NCBI GenBank assembly: GCA_030247885.1
Contig: JAPDRO010000005.1
Coordinates: 248,001-312,000 of the forward strand
DNA from: Taxawa tesnikishii (nom. ined.)
Lineage: Eukaryota; Ascomycota; Dothideomycetes; Dothideales
Length of the DNA stretch: 64,000 bases
Direction: 5' to 3'
The translations under genes and the position numbers were made by a program. This document shows positions 58,887-64,000 of the stretch, in pieces (position 1 is the stretch's first letter; every line of letters starts with the position of its first letter). Under the pieces are notes generated by a model that had not been told where the DNA came from, searched no databases, and saw only the letters and a program-made list of their open reading frames with translations.

Positions 58887-59498
58887 GCTGCCGGCACATA
58901 TTTCGCGGCGCAGCATACCCATACACCAACTGAAGGACTGGAAGGAAGACATTGGCTCAAAGGTGTCAGGTGGTACACGTTGCGGCCACGATCGATCCTC
59001 GTGAGTATGTTGCGGCTGAGAGCAATAGGAGGGTAGGAAAGGCAATACAAAGGGTTACCAAGACTAGGTTCTCGTAGGGTTATTGTCTAAACCGTCAATG
59101 CGACTTTATAGACATCAGCTGCGATGCCGGCGTTCAAACACCGAGATCTGCTCATGGTCAGGTCCGGCATTGATCAACGTCGCGTCTTCTTTGGTGGGCA
59201 CTCTTCGGTGAACGAGGACTCGCTCCCACAAACCCCTCATCTCTCTCCTCGGTGTTGCAAGCGAAACGCCGAACGAGCCTCCACACCACTGATGCTGCTC
59301 CCTCTTCACTGCCAATGCGACGGGACTTGTGCCCGAATCGACAACAAACAAACGTTCCAACTTAGCGCAGGTCAGGGAGGCTTTCGTAGTTCCGTTCAAC
59401 CTTTGATTTTGTCCTTTTACTATTGTACTCTGCATACAGATTGATCTCCTTTGCGACGCCTCCATCAATTGCTGCATTCTCGAATCGGATAATCCAGC
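58887..59498. promoter_or_regulatory. Divergent promoter between CoA-transferase and acyl-CoA dehydrogenase
   Basis: About 610 bp between the two start codons with no other gene. It must hold both promoters, so co-regulation is possible. No factor site was identified. Confidence 0.55.
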
Positions 59499-60900
59499 AT
59501 GTCGCGAAACCTATCTCGAACATTGTTGAGGACCAATTCCACGATCGCCTGTGCTCGAAAAGCTGGACTGCGAGCTGGCCGCCTGAATGGACTATACTGC
59601 AGCAGCGCTTTCTCGACGGTACCCCGTCGATGTATAATGGAGACCACCGGATTCACGGAAGAGCAACTGACAGTGCGGGAAGCTGTGTCTCTGGTTTGCT
59701 CACAATTTCCGAATACCTATTGGCAAGAGCATGACCAAACCGCGGAAGACCCCAAAGAATTCCACGCAGCATTGGCCAAGGATGGTTGGCTGGGCATTGC
59801 TCTTCCAGAAGAACTGGGCGGGTCAGGGTTAGGTAGGCGAAAACCGAGTTTGAGAACGTTCTGAACACCGCTAAACGGGCGTCCCTTTGACAGGTATCTC
59901 GGAGGCGACGATGATGATGCAGACAATCACGCAGAGCGGCGCGGGAATGGCGGGCGCCCAGGCCATCCATGCAAACGTCTACGCTACTCAACCCCTCGCA
60001 AAATACGGTACTAAGGAGCAGCTCGAGGAAACCATCCCCAACATCATCTCCGGGAAATGGAGGACATGTTTCGGCGTTACCGAACCAGACGCCGGTCTGG
60101 ACACTCTTCGGCTCAAGACTTTTGCAAAGAAGAATGACAACGGCACCTACAGCGTGTCCGGGCAGAAGATATGGATCACCTGTGCTCAAGTCGCCTCCAA
60201 AATGATTCTGCTCGCTCGAACTACGCCACTGGAAGAAGTCAAAAAGCCCAGCGAAGGGTTGTCGATGTTTTGCATCGACATCGACAAAAACAAGCCTGGC
60301 CTGTCAATGAGCAGAATCAAGAAGATGGGTGGCAGGGCGGTGGATGCCAACGAAGTGTTCTTCGACAACTACGAGATCCCTGCAGCCACTCTCATCGGCA
60401 CAGAGGGCCAGGGGTTCAGAATCATTCTGCACGGTATGAACGCCGAGAGGTGTCTGCTTGCGGGCGAAGCACTAGGACTAGGATATGCTGCTGTGGAAAA
60501 GGCGGCAGCCTACGCCAAGGACCGCGTTGTCTTCGGGCGACCCATAGGAAAGAACCAGGGCATTGCACACCCTCTTGCGGACGCCTATATGAGGCTCGAA
60601 GCTGCCAAGTTGGCGACGTATCATGCAGCCAGGCTTTATGATGCTAGCAAGACGGACAGCTCAGTGCCCCAACATGCGATCGGTGTCGCGTGTAATAGTG
60701 CGAAGTATCTGGCCGCGGAGGCTGCTTTCACCGCTTGTGAGCGGGCCGTACTCGCTCATGGTGGTATGGGATACGCGGTGGAATACGACGTGGAACGGTA
60801 TCTTCGGGAGTGCTTCGTTCCCCGTATCGCGCCTGTGAGCAGAGAGATGATCTTGAATTTTGTCAGCGAGAAGGTGCTGGAACTGCCTCGGAGTTATTAG
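59499..60900 (+). CDS. Acyl-CoA dehydrogenase, probably mitochondrial, 446 aa
   Basis: Exons 59499-59832 and 59894-60900, with a 61-nt intron joining LGGSGL to GISEATMMM. The N-terminus MSRNLSRTLLRTNSTIACARKAGLRAGR is a good mitochondrial presequence. Family motifs: FHAALAKDGWLGIALPEELGGSG, then CFGVTEPDAGLDT (FAD/substrate loop), YSVSGQKIWIT, and GYAAVEKAAAYAKDRVVFGRPIGKNQGIAHPLAD. The C-terminal end reads LAHGGMGYAVEYDVERYLRECFVPRIAPVSREMILNFVSEKVLELPRSY. The usual catalytic-Glu segment (IYEGT) of short- and medium-chain enzymes is replaced by RIAPVSREM, as I recall for some bacterial relatives. The base may therefore lie elsewhere, or the reaction may be unusual. It oxidises an acyl-CoA with electrons passed to ETF. 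Substrate unknown. Confidence 0.92.
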
Positions 60901-61901
60901 GCAATGGTCGATATGCGGATTCTGTGTATTGTATGACAAGGGAACGACAACGCTTGCATAGACAATACTATTCTCGATTATGCTTGTATGGAGCACCAAT
61001 GGAGTTAATTGTCAGCGCAACGTACAAAACGGCACAGAACCCCACGAACCATCATCATGGTCGTTTGTCACAACTCACAAAGTAATCAAGCCTGCCTCGT
61101 TCTGTGCGAGACTCCCAATGCACACGGGAGAGTCAGGATGGCGTGTAGCCTTCCTGCCACCACAGGTTGCAAGGCCAGGTCGGAACAGTGTTGTGCCTTT
61201 CCATCCGGGTCTTCTCGCAGTATATACCCGATTGCGATGACTCTTCCTCCTTCGCAGTCGGTATCTATCTAACTGGCTGAGAAAACGAAGGCGGTCAATG
61301 CTCGCTGCAGGATGCTCTGCTTGGCTTCCCTTCTCGTTCGCTCGGTTTGCAGAGCCCGCATTTTCTGCCGTGCTCTCATACGACAGTTGCCCTTTGTCCA
61401 AACCAACGACGACTGCACGTTTCCGGTGAATGTTCAAGGATGTGTCCCTTGGCGGGGGCTCACGCCTGCACGGGAGCAGCAACATGGTTTCTCTCGGTCC
61501 CCTCACTGCCCCCACGCATGCTGACCGAGAAATGACGTACTTTTGCGCATTCGCAAGGGAAACCACGAACTCACTGTGATGCCGGGTTACATCGCAAACG
61601 GTAATCCGTGCTGGCTAAACGCCTATTGTAAGAATACCCTCAGCTGCTCACGGCATTTCGTTCCGTGCATCGTGATCCCCCAATCCTCCTCAGGAACAAT
61701 CAATCAAGCTTTCTCTTCCTTTATCTTACTGCCTATCCCCTTGTCGATTTTTCTAGGTACCTCTACGAAACTTGGCAACAACAACAACAACAACAACAAC
61801 AACGCCGACAACAACCAATCGATCAGCAACCATTCCGCGCTCTGCTTGTGTTGCATCTTCCTTCACCGCATTGAGGCTCGTCTCCCCTCAATCCACCCGC
61901 A
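60901..61901. other. Intergenic; leader of the luciferase-domain gene
   Basis: No gene recognised. A CAA run at 61776-61803 lies about 100 bp before the next start codon. Confidence 0.5.
61776..61803. repeat. (CAA)9 microsatellite
   Basis: Near-perfect triplet run in the probable 5' leader of the next gene. Confidence 0.9.
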
Positions 61902-62711
61902 ATGGCTACCGTCACTCTTCCCGACAGGCTCCCGAAATCCCTCGTGGGCATGGGCAAAATGAACTCTCCAATGACTCCCCTTCTGGCTCTCGCGGTAATC
62001 CTCCCTACCCTACAACATCTTTACTTCGACTACAAGACATTTGTGTCGCTGGGTCCCGGAGGCACACCGCCGACAATCATGGGCTATCTCAAAGTCAAGG
62101 CCCTCAGCTTCTTCGCACTCCGAGATCCGTACGCTCCACCGCCGATTCCGTCTTACCAGAAAACTAAGGAAGGTCATCTCGTCTCCTTACCCAAACGGTC
62201 CGGTCCGCGTCCCGAGGCAAAGGGTATCGCACCACATCGGCAGGTTGACCAAAGATCGTCAGAGGAAATCTTCGCTAAGCTCTCGGAAGCGATAGACGAA
62301 ATGGCCGCCAGCACACCGTATCTTGAGACTGGAACATCGTGTTTCGAAAAGCATGGCACAGGTCTCTTCTCCACTTCTCCCAAGCGCAGAACCTGTGGAG
62401 GCGAGATCTGCCACGCGCACCCTTCGGACGGCTCCATGCACTTGACGCTTCATCCGGCTGATGCAAAGGTCATGCTGGAGGCGGGCTGGGGCGAGAGGCA
62501 TCCATTGGCACGCGGAGGTTGGCTGGAGCGCTTCGTCCCAGGTGGTTTCGTGATGGTCTACGCGCCACGAACGGAGGAGGAGGTCGAGACGGTGATGGAG
62601 ATCGTCAAGGCTGCGATCTGGTGGGTTGGAGGGAAGGAGGTCGCGACTGCGGAGGAGATCCGCAGGGATAGTGGAGTCGAGATGGGCGGGAATCTGAAGA
62701 AGGGCGATTAG
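61902..62711 (+). CDS. Luciferase-domain (DUF5519-like) protein, 269 aa
   Basis: Single exon. It opens with one hydrophobic stretch, SPMTPLLALAVILPTLQHLYF (about 22-42), which may anchor it in a membrane. A linker rich in Pro follows (DPYAPPPIPSYQK). The C-terminal half has the pattern GGEICHAHPSDGSMHLTLHPADAKVMLEAGWGERHPLA, then FVMVYAPRTEEEVETVMEIVKAAIWW. From memory this is the fungal 'luciferase domain' family of unknown function. The name comes from distant resemblance and does not imply light emission. The two His residues in CHAHPSDGSMH and the ERHPLA segment are likely functional positions. No operon-like partner is visible. Confidence 0.8.
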   Translation: MATVTLPDRLPKSLVGMGKMNSPMTPLLALAVILPTLQHLYFDYKTFVSLGPGGTPPTIMGYLKVKALSFFALRDPYAPPPIPSYQKTKEGHLVSLPKRSGPRPEAKGIAPHRQVDQRSSEEIFAKLSEAIDEMAASTPYLETGTSCFEKHGTGLFSTSPKRRTCGGEICHAHPSDGSMHLTLHPADAKVMLEAGWGERHPLARGGWLERFVPGGFVMVYAPRTEEEVETVMEIVKAAIWWVGGKEVATAEEIRRDSGVEMGGNLKKGD

Positions 62712-63775
62712 AGGTGCCCGCGTGTTCGTCGGCGTTGGCGCTGGCGCATCCTCCTTTAACGATGGCATGATACACATTAGCGGGTATTGAGTACTGGGTG
62801 CTGGCAATGACATTTGCGGCGTTTTGCTCTGTTTGCTACGCGGCCCGTTGGCCACATAGGTACTGAATGCGACGGATTTGAAGCCGAAAGTACCAGCTGA
62901 TGCGCCGGAATTATCAATCATGACGTTTTGACAATAGGATTCGTAGTCCTAAAGCAGTAAAATCTTGAACGGACAGGAGAACACAGAGCGATGTGGATTT
63001 CTTTTAAGATGCTGGCACTTCCTCCACTGCAAACATCAACTTGTCTCGGACGGACAGACATACCAGCATATGGACAAACCCATCTTCAGAGGATGTGCGA
63101 CGAACCGGCCGTTACGGACTTCAACAGCACCGATGAGCACGGTCGAACGGTCACCAAAGAACATACAGGAGTGCGTCCGTCGGGAAGGAAAAAACAGAAC
63201 AAGGACGCGTTGCACGCATCCGTATATGTACTCGTTGAGCAGGTACATTGCGCGAGCCCGTCGCTCCAATAGACGGAGACGATGGACCCAAACTTCAGAC
63301 TCTACAGAGATCGCCATGAGCTGCTCGAATGGCGTGCTTGCGGAGAGGTCGGGGATGACTCGCAGAGGCTTGGACCCCTCGGCGGCGTTCGTGTTACACG
63401 ATCGATTGGAGGTCGAAGAACACGAACTGCTCTTCCTCTATCTCAGGATGTCGTGGCTTCCTTGATCTCAACAGAAAATGCTTGTCGGGCCTGCAACAAG
63501 CTGAGGGGCGTTGACCGCTTTCTGATGAAAACCGGCATGTGGCACGATAGCACACGGTGGGCGGACGCGGAGCGAGCACTGGAACAAGCAAAGTCGAGCC
63601 AAGCCAAGCTCGCCAAAGCTCTGACGCCACAAACTAAGAAACGCCACACGATTCTTTGCAGAGGCTTCGCATCCACGACGAAGGCCAAGCAAAACGTGCG
63701 TATTCCTCTGACGGAAGGGTTTTCGTTATTGCGGAGTCACCTATACCTAATCGCGCACGGGGAGAAGGAGGGGAG

Positions 63776-63776
<1 letters not shown>

Positions 63777-63810
<34 letters not shown>

Positions 63811-63812
63811 GA
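63777..63812. repeat. 6-bp tandem repeat (GGGACA)n
   Basis: About five to six copies, ending in GGGAGAGAG. Confidence 0.9.
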
Positions 63813-63939
63813 GAGATGTATCGTGTATGCAATGACATTGCATGCATATCGAGCAATTGCGGATTATGTCGAGTAATCTGGTTGGCGGTTTCGTTTGATT
63901 TTGGTCGAGTTTGCAGTCGGGTTGAGCGAGCAGAGACCA

Positions 63940-63964
63940 GCGACCGGCGACCGGCGACCGGCGA
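63940..63964. repeat. 7-bp tandem repeat (GCGACCG)3
   Basis: Three perfect copies plus a partial fourth near the window end. Confidence 0.85.
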
Positions 63965-64000
63965 GCAGGCAGATCCTGATCCATGGCATAGGTTACGCCC

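Larger units (their letters stand above)
62712..64000. other. Intergenic to window end, no gene recognised
   Basis: Short overlapping frames only. Two simple repeats lie at 63777-63812 and 63940-63964. A gene could begin beyond the window. Confidence 0.5.

Noticed and set aside
63634-63984. Minus-strand frame with Leu-Ser repeats
   Set aside because: Produced by the GGGACA/GAGAGA repeats near the window end.
1-64000. CRISPR arrays, prophage or bacterial operons
   Set aside because: Exon-intron structure and gene families are fungal throughout; repeats found are simple tandem repeats without spacers.

Overview
The window looks like nuclear DNA of a filamentous ascomycete (Pezizomycotina). 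Genes lie on both strands at roughly one per 2-3 kb. Introns are short, mostly 49-65 nt, with GT...AG ends and CTAAC/CTGAC-like branch sites. The gene set is typical of these fungi: a Zn2Cys6 regulator, a secreted pectin methylesterase, Ppg1 phosphatase, a peroxisomal Lon with a PTS1 tail, a Mep ammonium transporter and Dal5-type transporter. I cannot place it to class with confidence.

Layout. 0.2-0.4 kb: an interrupted tRNA-Lys on the minus strand. 1.8-3.7 kb: Baeyer-Villiger monooxygenase. 4.9-6.0 kb: pectin methylesterase. 6.8-9.4 kb: Zn2Cys6 transcription factor. 10.3-11.4 kb: casein kinase 2 beta subunit. 12.2-13.1 kb: frame-broken chitin deacetylase. 13.6-15.9 kb: broken remnant of a large unknown protein. 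16.3-18.3 kb: AAA ATPase. 19.1-21.2 kb: Pro/Gln-rich protein. 22.2-23.3 kb: Ppg1 phosphatase. 23.6-24.7 kb: GNAT acetyltransferase. 25.8-29.2 kb: two uncharacterised minus-strand genes.

29.2-35.4 kb is a gene desert holding a decayed ammonium transporter at 32.95-34.27 kb. Then follow a regulator-like protein without a zinc cluster (35.5-36.5 kb), a PPOX-type flavoprotein (37.9-38.9 kb), a head-to-head respiratory pair of NDUFS4 and ATP synthase subunit f (39.0-40.6 kb), a very long disordered protein (41.3-45.9 kb), an intact ammonium transporter (47.2-48.9 kb) and peroxisomal Lon (49.9-52.7 kb). After these come an orphan coiled-coil protein (53.7-55.0 kb), a Dal5-like transporter, a class III CoA-transferase and an acyl-CoA dehydrogenase (55.1-60.9 kb), and a luciferase-domain (DUF5519-like) protein (61.9-62.7 kb). 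The last 1.3 kb shows no gene.

Two themes stand out. First, the transporter, CoA-transferase and acyl-CoA dehydrogenase could form a small carboxylic-acid catabolic unit: uptake, activation by CoA transfer, then oxidation in mitochondria. Second, many otherwise conserved genes are one base out of frame, nearly always inside a short homopolymer run. This points to base-calling errors in the assembly for at least some of them, so 'pseudogene' calls here need care. The most unusual signal is the tRNA-Lys gene. Besides an ordinary anticodon-loop intron it carries a 53-nt insertion in its T arm with the ends and branch site of a spliceosomal intron.
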